From IMG/VR virus record IMGVR_UViG_3300017922_000130, positions 1-43,583 of that record: DNA of 43,583 nucleotides; one strand, 5' to 3'. The number at the start of each line of letters is the position of its first letter. The first letter of the stretch is position 1. Below are positions 7,800 through 16,077 of this stretch, in pieces. The DNA is from a virus. Under the pieces are notes generated by a model that was not told where the DNA came from, ran no database searches, and saw only the letters and a list, made by a program, of their open reading frames with translations. A program made the translations under genes and the position numbers.

Positions 7800-9704
7800 T
7801 TATATTGCTTCTAACTGCACTTCAAAACTTGTTAATTCTCTATATTGACTTGGGTCTGAAAACCCTACTGTAAACATAGCTCCTGTTCCAAGGGTTACTC
7901 CAGGCTCTCCTTTCATAGTAGGTTTTAATTCTTCAATAGTGATATAATTATCTTCTTCCCAATTTCCATCTCCCATATCTTTTAGCTCTTTAAAGTGTTT
8001 CACCCATTCATCTAAAATAAGATTTAAATAAAAAGCTTCATCAGCAATTTGACTAATCCCCATAATCTGCATTGTTATATCTATATCTGTATTTAAGTTT
8101 GTTAGACCTTTACTTAATGCTTCGCTATAGCTTATCTGCTGTGAATTCTGTAGTTTATTATCTAATGGACTATTAATATTTACTTCAGTTTTTAAATTAT
8201 CTTTAATACTCTGTATCTTATTTAAAAACAAAGCATATAACACAAACTGCATGACTTCTGCCCTCGGCAGGCTTGGACTTAAACCTCCTTCTAGGTGCCT
8301 TCCTTCTATCATTACTTGCAGGTTGTTCTTATCGATATTAAAAGTTCCTGTTGAGGTTTTCATTTCCACTACAAAGGCGTGCTGGCCTGCTGTTATCTGG
8401 GGTAGTGGAATTGTTATGTTCACTACATTTTCACCCTGGGCTAAGCTTTGGCTGGGCTGAAATTCGTAGTACTGCCCATCTAATGAAAATTTCATAAAAA
8501 GTGTAAGGTCTGCCGAAGCACTTCCGTTAATGATTAAATTACAGGTTAAATTGGTGTCAGCTAAAGCTGAAATTCCTACAGATATAGCCTGATAAAAGGA
8601 AGTAGAGCTTATTGTAAGTGCTTCAGTATTCTTCTTTATAATTACTGCATTTTGACTTCCTTCAATCTTACTTTCTAACCTTTCTAAAATACTTGTAAAA
8701 TCAAGCTTCGATATTATTGTATTAAGGGGATTTCCCAGCTCTATTTTAGTATTTATAGGCTTTAATAAATCCTTAACAATTCTAATAACTCTAAGCTCTG
8801 AATAAATTCCTAACTTTTCATGTTCAACATTTACTATATCCCCAAGTTCTAACTCAAATAAATTTGCGTACTTTTCGTATTCTTTCGTTTTGCTAAGTTC
8901 TAGAAAATCTACTAAAATATTGATAAAGGGATTTGAAATCTTTTTTATATACTCCTTAGCTAAATCCCTAAGCTGCTCTATATCCTTAATACCTGAAAAC
9001 TCTACTTTTCTTGTTATAGGATAAGGAAGGATACCGGTAATGCTGCTATCTGCTTCTACATATCTTTCAGGAAGGACTAAATTATTCTCTCCAATAGGAT
9101 AAATTCTTGTAGCAAATTCATTTGTATCAATAATGGCTCTAAGTCCCTTTATGTTTTTACCATATTTTACAGTTATGTCCTTTGTTTCTCCTAACTTTTC
9201 TACTATTTCTGTCTTAAAGTTATCTCTTTTTAATTCGCCACCATATATTTCAATGAGTTTAAAAATTGCTTCAAGACCATTTACATTCCTCATCTTAACA
9301 GGATATATATTCTTTTCTGGTGCTGTAAATTCAAATACTACTTGGGCTTCAGGTGGTATAGTACCTTCTATTGCTTCTTTCATATTTGCATTTAAAAGGT
9401 TTACTGCTTCTATAAAATAAAAAGCAAGGTCATAAAATATATGCCTTGCCCAAATTTTTATTTTTCTTATACTTTCCTGCTCTCTTTCAATTTTGTATAT
9501 TCTAAATAGCTGATTGTCTGCTTTTATAATATTAAATTCTAAAAGAAAATTTGCCTTTTTAGAATTTGCTGGATACTCAAGGTATAGACCGTATTCTCCA
9601 TTAAGTTCTTCCGTAATTTCAGCGGTAATGCATTCATCTAAAACTGCTAAACCGTTATTATTAAAATTTCCCTTAGTTGTTTTCTTATCGTAAACTGTAA
9701 TCAT
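7800..9704 (-). CDS. Phage tail spike / Tal-like protein (prophage endopeptidase tail family)
   Basis: A baseplate hub protein located at the tail tip below Dit. The N-terminal about 370 residues match the Tal/gp18-like fold: ITVYDKKTTKGNF, then ITEELNGEYGLYLEYP, then WARHIFYDLAF, followed by NEFATRIYPIGENN, typical of the family. The C-terminal region (about 370-630) is beta-rich with HAFVVEMKTSTG and probably forms a spike or adaptor. I see no peptidase motif. Start taken as ATG at 9702-9704 with GGTGG five bases upstream, overlapping the Dit stop codon; an upstream in-frame TTG is less likely. Confidence 0.85.
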   Translation of the reverse strand: MITVYDKKTTKGNFNNNGLAVLDECITAEITEELNGEYGLYLEYPANSKKANFLLEFNIIKADNQLFRIYKIEREQESIRKIKIWARHIFYDLAFYFIEAVNLLNANMKEAIEGTIPPEAQVVFEFTAPEKNIYPVKMRNVNGLEAIFKLIEIYGGELKRDNFKTEIVEKLGETKDITVKYGKNIKGLRAIIDTNEFATRIYPIGENNLVLPERYVEADSSITGILPYPITRKVEFSGIKDIEQLRDLAKEYIKKISNPFINILVDFLELSKTKEYEKYANLFELELGDIVNVEHEKLGIYSELRVIRIVKDLLKPINTKIELGNPLNTIISKLDFTSILERLESKIEGSQNAVIIKKNTEALTISSTSFYQAISVGISALADTNLTCNLIINGSASADLTLFMKFSLDGQYYEFQPSQSLAQGENVVNITIPLPQITAGQHAFVVEMKTSTGTFNIDKNNLQVMIEGRHLEGGLSPSLPRAEVMQFVLYALFLNKIQSIKDNLKTEVNINSPLDNKLQNSQQISYSEALSKGLTNLNTDIDITMQIMGISQIADEAFYLNLILDEWVKHFKELKDMGDGNWEEDNYITIEELKPTMKGEPGVTLGTGAMFTVGFSDPSQYRELTSFEVQLEAI

Positions 9705-10411
9705 TAAAGCCACCGCCAATTAGGTAGTATTTCTATTTTTTCTACATCCCCTGTCCACTGGATACTGTTTGAACCAGGAATAAGAGTTGGAAACTCTCCA
9801 GTCATTTTAGAGTTCAGGTTATTAAACTCATCATCATAGCAGTCCTCAATTTCACAGTTTAAAATAATTTTGTTATTAACATCAATTAATTCTATCTCTG
9901 TATCATTTACTGTAAGGTTTATATTTCCTGTACCATAAACACTGATGATTGGAAGGCTCTCTATTGATCCAGGATTAGAAATATTGCTCCCGCTTTCTGT
10001 AATTGTAAGTAGGTTATTTAAAGCAGCATATTTAAATGGTCTGCAGTTAAAAATAATAGGAAATCTTGAAGTATATTTAAATATCTGCTCGAAATCAATA
10101 GCATTTACTACTTGAGCAATATATTTTTTATCCGGCTGAAAGCTGAAAATCAAATCACTTTCTCCTGCATTAAACAGCCATGATTTAATTCCATCAATTT
10201 TTTCATTTAAACTGTTTTTTGATTTTATTACACATTCAACAGCAAAAGTAATATCCTCAAAGGTACCTTCATCGTATCTTAATCTAGAGTGCCTTCCAGG
10301 AATATCTATATAGCTTACTCTACGCTTTGGAGAAGGAATGGTTGGTCTTTTTGCAATCAGTATTCCAAAGTCTAAATAGCTATCTTTTCCATTAAAATTA
10401 AAGCTCAGCAC
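9704..10411 (-). CDS. Distal tail protein (Dit, Sipho_tail)
   Basis: Forms the hexameric ring joining the tail tube to the tip. 235 residues; the N-terminal pattern FNGKDSYLDFGILIAKRP, then DIPGRHSRLRYDEGTFEDIT with the PGR loop, is diagnostic of the Sipho_tail family. The C-terminal domain (about 135-235) carries the family's galectin-like beta strands. Starts with GTG, overlapping the tape-measure stop by one base, so translation is probably coupled. Confidence 0.9.
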   Translation of the reverse strand: MLSFNFNGKDSYLDFGILIAKRPTIPSPKRRVSYIDIPGRHSRLRYDEGTFEDITFAVECVIKSKNSLNEKIDGIKSWLFNAGESDLIFSFQPDKKYIAQVVNAIDFEQIFKYTSRFPIIFNCRPFKYAALNNLLTITESGSNISNPGSIESLPIISVYGTGNINLTVNDTEIELIDVNNKIILNCEIEDCYDDEFNNLNSKMTGEFPTLIPGSNSIQWTGDVEKIEILPNWRWL

Positions 10412-12984
10412 TATACACCACCCCTTCCCATTGTTACTCTTTGTCTATAAAATTCTAGTTCGTAGGCAAGCTGTTCTATATCTTTATCTGTATTATTTAT
10501 AAAGTTATCTATATGAAGTGTAATTCCCCCAGAACCTGTGCTACCTTTCACTTTTTCAAGGGCTCTTGCTAAGATCTCGTCTAATCTATCTATTGGCAGA
10601 ACTGCTTCTGTACCCGCTTCTCCTACACCGATAATACTTGGTCTATTAAAAATACCACCCTTTGCATACCAATTGACACTTAGTTTGGGTACACTGGGTG
10701 GATTTAGACTAAAGTCTCCTTTTAATTTAAAATGGGGTAATTTAATTTTAGGAATTTTAATTTCAGGGATTCTTAGATTAGCAAAGAATCTGTAAATCGA
10801 ATCAATAGCATTTTTTACAGTATTCTTAGCTGCTTTAATAGGAGTTTCTATAGCAGTTTTGATTCCGTTCCAAACATTAGAGGTAACGGTTTTAATACCA
10901 TTCCATATACCAGAAATAAAGCCTTCTATGAATTTCATTTGCAAAGTAATTATATTTTTTATAAGTTCAAAGGAACTATTTATAATATTTTTTATTCCAT
11001 CCCAAAGATTCTTTGTAAGACTCTTTATTCCTTCCCAAACTCCCTGCCAATCCCCTTTTATAAGACTTGTAACAACCTTAATCACATCTTTAATTGCATT
11101 AAGAGTAGTCTTTACAATGTTTGCTATTATATCAAAAGCAGAAGAAATAACGGCTACAATGCCATCGCCATATTTACTCCATATATCCATTGCAAAATCT
11201 ATAAATGCTTCAAATAATCCTTTCAATCCATCAATAATCGTTCCTATTATGGTCTTTACTTCATTCCATGTTTTATTTACTACATTTCTAAATTCTTCGT
11301 TATTCTTATATAGCCCCACAAATACTGCAGTAAGGCCTGCTATAACTGCAATAGTAATACCGATAGGACCAGTGAGTGCTGTAAAAGCAGCACCTAAGGC
11401 TCCACTTGCTCCTCCAGCTGCTCCAAGGGCAGTTGATATTGAACCCAAGGTAGAAAAAAGAGTTCCACCTACAGAAACTAACTTTCCTATAACTGTTAAC
11501 ACAGGTCCAATGGCTGCTGCTACAAGAGCAAGTTTTAAAATCATATCCTGCTGTGCTGGACTTAAGTTATTGAACTTTTCAATGATATTTGTTATACCTT
11601 GTATTAGTTTTTGAATGGCTGGAATTGCACCTTCTACAGCATCTATAAGTCTTTTCCCTAGTGGTTCTAAAGAAACAAGCATTTGATTTTTAAGTACTGC
11701 AAATTTATCTGCTACTGTTTCCGTATCCTTAGCTGCTTTTTCTATGGTTTCAGGACTTGTTTTTATGCTTTCTATAAGCTCATCAAGATTTAATCTTCCC
11801 TCTCTAATAGCAGCCGCCATATCTGGACCTGCCCTTGCACCAAACATCTCAAGGGCCATGGCATTGGCTTTACCGGCTGTACCTGCTTCTTTAATGCGAG
11901 TAATCATTTCCTGAAGGGCTTTATTAGGTTCACTTATACCTTCTTTAGCCATTTTACCGAGAGCAATTCGAAGTGAACCCAGTACAAGTTCAGTATTTAC
12001 ACCTTCCTTTTCAAATTTACCAAGCATGGCTGCTGAGGTTTTCCAATCAAATCCCATCTGTCTTAAAGGGCCACCAAATTGAGTCATTAACTGTTGAAGT
12101 CTACTAACTCCAATACCTGTACTCTGACTTACTTTAAAGGTATAATCCAGGGCCTCTGCATACTCTTCTGCCCCAATACCTGCATCTTGAAACATCCTAG
12201 TTGCTGCAGGGATAAGGGTATTTATATCTTCTCCAGTGATTTTGGCAAGCTTCAGCATTTGAAGGGAAAGCTTTTGCAGTGACTTCCCTGAAAGGCCTGT
12301 TCTTGTATTAAGGTCAGCAACAACTGTACTGGCATCTTCCATACTGGTATTAAATGAAGTGTACACTGATTTAAAATCTTCTTCTAGTCCCTTTAATGCT
12401 TCACCAGTCGCTCCAGTACCAATGCGGATGGTATTTTGGGCTGTTTCAAAATCGTTAGCAAGCTTTACAAGGCCTGTTCCAACAGCAACAATAGGAGCAG
12501 TTACAGACATAGACAGTTTTTTACCAGCCTTTGAAAAGCCATCTCCTATATTTTTCATTTTGCTGCCAATACCCTCAAGGCTTTTACCTAGCTTCGTAAA
12601 CCCGCTACTTTGAACTTCAATCTGCTTATTAATGTCAGCAAGTTCACTCTCCATCTTGTTCATCTCTGCAATGGCATAGTTAAGTCTTATCCTAAGATTC
12701 TCTGTAGCTTTGGCATCTGCACCTTTTTTCTCTACACTTTCTTGATAGCTTCTTGTAAGGGCTGCTACTTTAGCCTTTTGAAGCTCCATTTGCTTGTTTA
12801 AACTATCTGCCTTCAGCTTTAATCCCTCAGTAGACTTTCCAAAATCTCCAAGCTTTGAACTGGCTGCAGCAAATTCACTTTTAACTACTTTTAAACTTCT
12901 ATTAATCCTTGTAACGCCCTCTTGAAAACCCCTATCATCAAGGCCAATTCTTGCAACTACTGCACTACCACTACTTCTTGCCAT
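10411..12984 (-). CDS. Tail tape measure protein (TP901 family)
   Basis: Sets tail length and guides tube assembly. 857 residues: an N-terminal coiled coil (about 20-140, many Lys/Glu/Gln heptads), the TP901 core (about 160-450, with TRMFQDAGIGAEEYAEALDY and QLMTQFGGPLRQMGFDW), a hydrophobic segment around 520-560 (GAAFTALTGPIGITIAVIAG), then repeated W-NGIK / WDGIKN-type repeats (about 650-720) and a C-terminal segment with PSIIGVGEAGTEAVLPIDRL, a conserved end of this family. ATG start after GGGTGAAGGG. It directly follows the frameshifted tail chaperone, the normal order. Confidence 0.95.
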   Translation of the reverse strand: MARSSGSAVVARIGLDDRGFQEGVTRINRSLKVVKSEFAAASSKLGDFGKSTEGLKLKADSLNKQMELQKAKVAALTRSYQESVEKKGADAKATENLRIRLNYAIAEMNKMESELADINKQIEVQSSGFTKLGKSLEGIGSKMKNIGDGFSKAGKKLSMSVTAPIVAVGTGLVKLANDFETAQNTIRIGTGATGEALKGLEEDFKSVYTSFNTSMEDASTVVADLNTRTGLSGKSLQKLSLQMLKLAKITGEDINTLIPAATRMFQDAGIGAEEYAEALDYTFKVSQSTGIGVSRLQQLMTQFGGPLRQMGFDWKTSAAMLGKFEKEGVNTELVLGSLRIALGKMAKEGISEPNKALQEMITRIKEAGTAGKANAMALEMFGARAGPDMAAAIREGRLNLDELIESIKTSPETIEKAAKDTETVADKFAVLKNQMLVSLEPLGKRLIDAVEGAIPAIQKLIQGITNIIEKFNNLSPAQQDMILKLALVAAAIGPVLTVIGKLVSVGGTLFSTLGSISTALGAAGGASGALGAAFTALTGPIGITIAVIAGLTAVFVGLYKNNEEFRNVVNKTWNEVKTIIGTIIDGLKGLFEAFIDFAMDIWSKYGDGIVAVISSAFDIIANIVKTTLNAIKDVIKVVTSLIKGDWQGVWEGIKSLTKNLWDGIKNIINSSFELIKNIITLQMKFIEGFISGIWNGIKTVTSNVWNGIKTAIETPIKAAKNTVKNAIDSIYRFFANLRIPEIKIPKIKLPHFKLKGDFSLNPPSVPKLSVNWYAKGGIFNRPSIIGVGEAGTEAVLPIDRLDEILARALEKVKGSTGSGGITLHIDNFINNTDKDIEQLAYELEFYRQRVTMGRGGV

Positions 12985-13002
12985 TTCTACCCTTCACCCC
13001 CT

Positions 13003-13206
13003 TTAAAACAGAACGTTATCTATGTAGTCAATCTCACCTTCATCTTCTATTCCATTTACTTTTTTATACACCTTAAAAAGTGCCTGAAGTTTTTTAGGAG
13101 TACATTCCCAAAACTGTTCTTCTGTCATTTTAAGCAGGTTTGTAGCTAAATAATAAAGCCACTCCCAATCCCAATTTTCAGGACTAGAGTGGCCTAATTT
13201 TCCCCC
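13003..13206 (-). CDS. Tail assembly chaperone extension read by -1 frameshift (gpGT-like C-terminal part)
   Basis: In the -1 frame relative to the preceding gene, translation continues without a start codon: after the slip, LGHSSPENWDWEWLYYLATN, then MTEEQFWECTPKKLQALF, to a TAA at 13003. That pattern is the T part of siphovirus tail chaperones. The -1 frame has a TGA shortly upstream and no usable ATG before the conserved region. The slip zone is the run of five G and four A at 13198-13206 (minus strand), just before the zero-frame TAG. A single P-site slip of tRNA-Gly on GGG is compatible; the textbook tandem heptamer is not exact. The fused product would be about 170 residues. Confidence 0.75.
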   Translation of the reverse strand, partial: GGKLGHSSPENWDWEWLYYLATNLLKMTEEQFWECTPKKLQALFKVYKKVNGIEDEGEIDYIDNVLF

Positions 13207-13520
13207 ATATTTTCATCTATTTCAGGCATGGCACTGTCTAGTGCATTATTAATAGCTTTACCAAGTCTTTCTAAATCCTTTACCCCCAGCATCTCTCCTA
13301 CTTCCTTTAACGTTATATCTTCTTCCTGTGCCTTTATAGCTGCATAAATAAGAGCTCTAATAGCTTTTATCTTCATATTCTGTAGATCATCAAAGGCTTT
13401 ATTAATATCTCCATAGACTTCCTCAAGTTCACAAAAGGTATTCATGTTAAATTTTAGTTCGTATTCTTTATCACCTAAGGTTAATTTTATTCCTTTATTT
13501 TTAAGTTCTGCTGCTTTCAA
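13194..13520 (-). CDS. Tail assembly chaperone (gpG-like)
   Basis: 108 residues, acidic and helical, with KLTLGDKEYELKFNMNTFCE at the N-terminus, then LEEVYGDINKAFDDL, typical of phage tail chaperones that coat the tape measure protein. Start is TTG with GAGGTG seven bases upstream. Its stop codon directly follows a G5A4 run that probably lets some ribosomes shift into the -1 frame. It lies just downstream of the ToxIN terminator, so late transcripts must read through that terminator, or another promoter must exist, to express it. Confidence 0.85.
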   Translation of the reverse strand: MKAAELKNKGIKLTLGDKEYELKFNMNTFCELEEVYGDINKAFDDLQNMKIKAIRALIYAAIKAQEEDITLKEVGEMLGVKDLERLGKAINNALDSAMPEIDENMGEN

Positions 13521-13556
13521 AATTAATCACCTCATTCTTACAGTTTTTTAAAACAA

Positions 13557-13586
13557 AAAGACCTACATGATTAAATGTAAGTCTTT
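13557..13586 (-). terminator. Intrinsic terminator of the ToxIN cassette
   Basis: On the minus strand AAAGACTTACAT and ATGTAGGTCTTT form a 12-bp stem (one G-U pair) with a six-base loop, followed by TTTTGTTTT. It closes the toxN transcript within the tail operon. Confidence 0.85.
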
Positions 13587-13607
13587 CTATCATTAATAAA
13601 CTTGAGT

Positions 13608-14177
13608 TTAAACATCAAGCTTCTCTTTTGCTACTGCAACTTCTGCTTGAGCTTCAAAAGTATCTTTAATACTCTTCTGAATATTCTCTTTTGCTTTTGA
13701 ATACTCGGCACATTTTATCTCCAAAAGTTTAAAATTACAGCAACGAGCATTTATTATTGGGTGTTTACCACTATTAAAGATACTATATAATCGTTTTGCC
13801 TTTTTAATTATATTTTTCCTATTTGATTGTATGTATTTTACTTGATCTCTTAATAGATTTTTATATTTTTCATCCTTTACATTATTTATATTAAAACTAA
13901 TTATTTCACTTTCAGGAACAGGAATCATATTGTTTAGATTTATAACACCTAATTTCCCATTGTTAATCTTAACTATGTCAGGTGCTTTATTGCTAATTTT
14001 TACATGTTTAGGCTTTGGAGAAGCCAAAGGTGCATAATATTTTTTGTCATCTATTTCAAAGAGAATACCTATATATTTTCTTTTGCCATTTTTATTTTTC
14101 AATACAATCTTATCGAATTGTCTTAAATAATCTATATAATGGTCCTTAATAGAACATAAATAAATTTTGTTACTCAT
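13608..14177 (-). CDS. toxN: ToxN/AbiQ-family endoribonuclease, type III toxin
   Basis: Cleaves RNA, and in known members is held inactive by pseudoknotted RNA antitoxin units; release on phage infection aborts it. 189 residues. The hallmark N-terminal block is present: IYLCSIKDHYIDYLRQFD, then KRKYIGILFEIDDKKYYAPL, then SPKPKHVKI near residue 55, followed by INLNNMIPVPESEI, all characteristic of ToxN/AbiQ. Upstream on the same strand lie a short attenuator hairpin and three 40-bp RNA repeats, the canonical toxI-terminator-toxN order. ATG start after AAGGATGGAG. The cassette sits between the major tail protein and tail chaperone genes, an unusual place; it has its own promoter and terminator, like a moron. 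Confidence 0.93.
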   Translation of the reverse strand: MSNKIYLCSIKDHYIDYLRQFDKIVLKNKNGKRKYIGILFEIDDKKYYAPLASPKPKHVKISNKAPDIVKINNGKLGVINLNNMIPVPESEIISFNINNVKDEKYKNLLRDQVKYIQSNRKNIIKKAKRLYSIFNSGKHPIINARCCNFKLLEIKCAEYSKAKENIQKSIKDTFEAQAEVAVAKEKLDV

Positions 14178-14202
14178 AAATCTCCATCCTTACAGCAAAA
14201 TA

Positions 14203-14220
14203 GGGCAGCATATGCTACCC
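14203..14220 (-). terminator. Attenuator hairpin between toxI repeats and toxN
   Basis: GGGTAGC-ATAT-GCTGCCC on the minus strand (7 bp, one G-U) followed by TATTTT, a weak terminator. In known type III systems such a leaky hairpin keeps antitoxin RNA in excess over toxin mRNA. Confidence 0.75.
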
Positions 14221-14230
14221 CAGAACTTTT

Positions 14231-14350
14231 TCAACTCCTCGTTTATACGGCCGAGGTTTTACCGACTTTTTCAACTCCTCATTTATACGGCTGAGGTTTT
14301 ACCGACTTTTTCAACTCCTCATTTATACGGCTGAGGTTTTACCGACTTTT
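14231..14350 (-). ncRNA. toxI: ToxI-like type III antitoxin RNA, three 40-nt repeats
   Basis: Exactly three contiguous 40-bp units (14231-14270, 14271-14310, 14311-14350), with a degenerate start of a fourth at 14221. In each unit (minus strand) CCTCA pairs with TGAGG, and CGG before it can pair with CCG in the loop, giving an H-type pseudoknot as in ToxI/AntiQ. The unit nearest toxN has CCTCG/CGAGG, a compensating change that keeps the stem. Units are bridged by AGTTGAAAAAGTCGG. ToxN-type nucleases cut their own precursor into single units, so each may bind one ToxN. Confidence 0.92.
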
Positions 14351-14353
14351 TTA

Positions 14354-14374
14354 TAATTAGAAAAAATCTAATTA
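14354..14374. repeat. Hairpin TAATTAGA/TCTAATTA at the start of the toxI transcript
   Basis: An 8-bp inverted repeat around five A:T pairs lies between the toxI promoter and the first repeat. On the minus strand it is TAATTAGA, T5, TCTAATTA. It may stabilise the 5' end of the antitoxin RNA or act as a weak terminator for the preceding tail genes. Confidence 0.4.
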
Positions 14375-14390
14375 CTTCTTCTTTAATTAT

Positions 14391-14419
14391 ATTATATACC
14401 TTTCAAAAAGATTTTACAA
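14391..14419 (-). promoter_or_regulatory. SigA-type promoter of toxIN
   Basis: Minus strand TTGTAA (14414-14419), 17-bp spacer, TATAAT (14391-14396), starting transcription about 30 bases before the first toxI repeat. An independent strong promoter inside a late structural operon is expected for a lysogenically expressed cassette. Confidence 0.8.
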
Positions 14420-14447
14420 CAAAAACGCAATAATCAAATTATATCCA

Positions 14448-15020
14448 TTATACTCCTTCAACCGGTTCATCAGGAACTGATGTAAACCATCCATCAATAA
14501 TCGTCTGGTCAACACCTGCCTGATCTTCATCAGCAATAAATCTAAAATTCCCATCATAATCCCTAGCAAAGAAAGTCCCTTTAAGTTTTGCACTTTTAGG
14601 TTGTGGCCTTTCTGCTTCGGTATCATACTCATCTGACGCCAATTCAAACTTACCTTTTAAAAGCCACACATAGCGGTATTTTCCATTATTTTTCTTTGAT
14701 TTAAAACCAAGTGCTAGTGTAGGAGGAATGTCTTCTTTGCTTTCTATAAGTACTCCCTTTACCACCTTTGCCCCTTGAAGCTTGGCCCTACTATCTAGTG
14801 AAAGCTGATTTACTTCTATTTCTACATCAACCCCTTCAAAAGCTGTAATCACATCTTCTACTGTATCGTCAGAGTAGATATTCTCTGAACTCAGTTTAGG
14901 TGTAAGTTTAGCACTAATAGCTCTTTCAAGTTTTACAGGTGTATCATATGTTACTCCTAAATTATCATCTTGTGTAAGGATGGCTATATGAATATCCCTT
15001 AAACCTATTTGTCTTGCCAT
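14448..15020 (-). CDS. Major tail protein (phi13-like tail tube)
   Basis: Polymerises into the tail tube. 190 residues; RDIHIAILTQDDNLGVTYDT and the repeated LKGTFFARDYDGNF pattern near the C-terminus are typical of the phi13/TP901-1 major tail family. ATG start after GAGGAGAG. Position between the tail terminator and tail chaperone genes is standard, except that the ToxIN cassette has been inserted immediately downstream. Confidence 0.92.
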   Translation of the reverse strand: MARQIGLRDIHIAILTQDDNLGVTYDTPVKLERAISAKLTPKLSSENIYSDDTVEDVITAFEGVDVEIEVNQLSLDSRAKLQGAKVVKGVLIESKEDIPPTLALGFKSKKNNGKYRYVWLLKGKFELASDEYDTEAERPQPKSAKLKGTFFARDYDGNFRFIADEDQAGVDQTIIDGWFTSVPDEPVEGV

Positions 15021-15344
15021 TTAACTCTCCTCCTTCTCTTCCAAATAGAAAAATCTTAGTGCTTTATGATATACCCCTGTATCTGATTCATAAAGGTCAG
15101 CTTCGTTTAACCTCTTAAATCCTACATTTTCAATCCTCTCTTTGACTTCCTTAACAATGTCTGTATAATCATCCTTTGACCATATGTCAACTTGAATATA
15201 GTGTCCTGTATAGAACTCAAAGTCATCTTCATACTCTTCTCCACTTGTAAAATACTCATGAAAGGTAATATAAGTTTTTGCTTTTCCAGTATATTTTTGA
15301 AAAGAAACAGGGATACTTAAGGGTTTTAAAGCCTCAATAATCAT
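15021..15344 (-). CDS. Tail terminator / tail completion protein (DUF3168-like)
   Basis: About 107 residues: MIIEALKPLSIPVSFQKYTG, then YTGHYIQVDIWSKDDYTDIV and a C-terminal HKALRFFYLEE. The QVDIWS block is the usual signature of tail completion proteins that cap the tube and join it to the head. I take the ATG at 15342-15344; an in-frame TTG seven codons upstream, overlapping the gp10-like gene, is the alternative. Stop is immediately followed by the major tail gene. Confidence 0.75.
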   Translation of the reverse strand: MIIEALKPLSIPVSFQKYTGKAKTYITFHEYFTSGEEYEDDFEFYTGHYIQVDIWSKDDYTDIVKEVKERIENVGFKRLNEADLYESDTGVYHKALRFFYLEEKEES

Positions 15345-15345
15345 T

Positions 15346-15747
15346 TTATTTATCAATCTCCTCAAGCCCCCTCATGAGTTCTTCTGCAATAATCTCTTGT
15401 ATTTTCTTTTTATTTTCAAGTACAGATTTTTCTGCCCAGTGCTGTGCTGGTTGCTTTGTTGTTCCGTACTCTGTGAATTTTGAATAAAAGAATTCCGAAT
15501 TATCATCTTTCCTGGGCCCTATTTCTACATAATCAACTCCATTTTTCTTTTGAATTTCAGAGGTATTTATATTATCAGCCATATGCTTTTTGTTAAGCTC
15601 TGACCTAGGCGCCTTTTTCTCCATAGAATTTTTTACTAATTCTGAAGCCCTATCAAGAGCCTTTTTCTTAATACCCTCACCATGAATTCCTAATTTATTA
15701 ACCTTATCAATTAGCTCCTGCATACCTTCAAGGGTAATTTTAGCCAT
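15346..15747 (-). CDS. HK97 gp10-like head-tail joining protein
   Basis: About 133 residues with GMQELIDKVNKLG, KALDRASELVKNSMEKKAPR and a C-terminal FTEYGTTKQPAQHW motif, diagnostic of the HK97 gp10 family of neck/tail-joining proteins. The ATG at 15745-15747 is preferred because AGAAGGTG lies six bases upstream; the stop of the preceding adaptor gene overlaps it. Confidence 0.88.
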   Translation of the reverse strand: MAKITLEGMQELIDKVNKLGIHGEGIKKKALDRASELVKNSMEKKAPRSELNKKHMADNINTSEIQKKNGVDYVEIGPRKDDNSEFFYSKFTEYGTTKQPAQHWAEKSVLENKKKIQEIIAEELMRGLEEIDK

Positions 15748-16072
15748 CTGTATCACCTTCTATTTCTAAGGCTTTTATTTCAATAAATCTATTTTGATAT
15801 TTTATATTATCAATAAAGGTGATATTGTAAATCTTATCTTTGAATAAAATTTTCATAGTTTCATCTATATCTTCAATATATCTAATAGTAAATTTTACTG
15901 TTCTTTCTGCCTTTACCTGGGCTGCTGTAAAATATTCTCTACCATGAAGGTTCTCTGCCTTTGCCCATACGGTTTTAAATGGCTCCCAAGTTTCTAACTC
16001 AAAGCCATTTTCATTAATTGATGTGGCCAGTCTCTGAAAAGTTATTCTGTGTTTAAGTTCACCTATATTCAC
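15740..16072 (-). CDS. Phage head closure / head-tail adaptor protein (SPP1 gp16-like)
   Basis: About 110 residues: NIGELKHRITFQ near the N-terminus and WAKAENLHGREYFTAAQVKA in the middle define the Phage_H_T_join family, which closes the connector after packaging. GTG start at 16070-16072 chosen because AGGTGG lies eight bases upstream and family members begin at NIGELRHRI. It overlaps both neighbours slightly. Confidence 0.88.
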   Translation of the reverse strand: MNIGELKHRITFQRLATSINENGFELETWEPFKTVWAKAENLHGREYFTAAQVKAERTVKFTIRYIEDIDETMKILFKDKIYNITFIDNIKYQNRFIEIKALEIEGDTDG

Positions 16073-16077
16073 TTTTA

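Noticed and set aside
10859-11614. 251-codon plus-strand frame opposite the tape measure gene
   Set aside because: Hydrophobic shadow of the repetitive tape-measure coding strand; no ribosome site and opposite to a secure gene. The same applies to plus-strand frames inside the capsid, terminase, helicase and polymerase genes.
14231-14350. Three 40-bp repeats taken for a CRISPR array
   Set aside because: The units are directly contiguous with no spacers, no cas genes are near, and each forms a pseudoknot typical of type III antitoxins with toxN downstream.
14414-14647. 77-codon minus-strand frame over the end of the major tail gene
   Set aside because: Out of frame with the major tail protein, overlaps the toxIN promoter, and has no ribosome site or domain.
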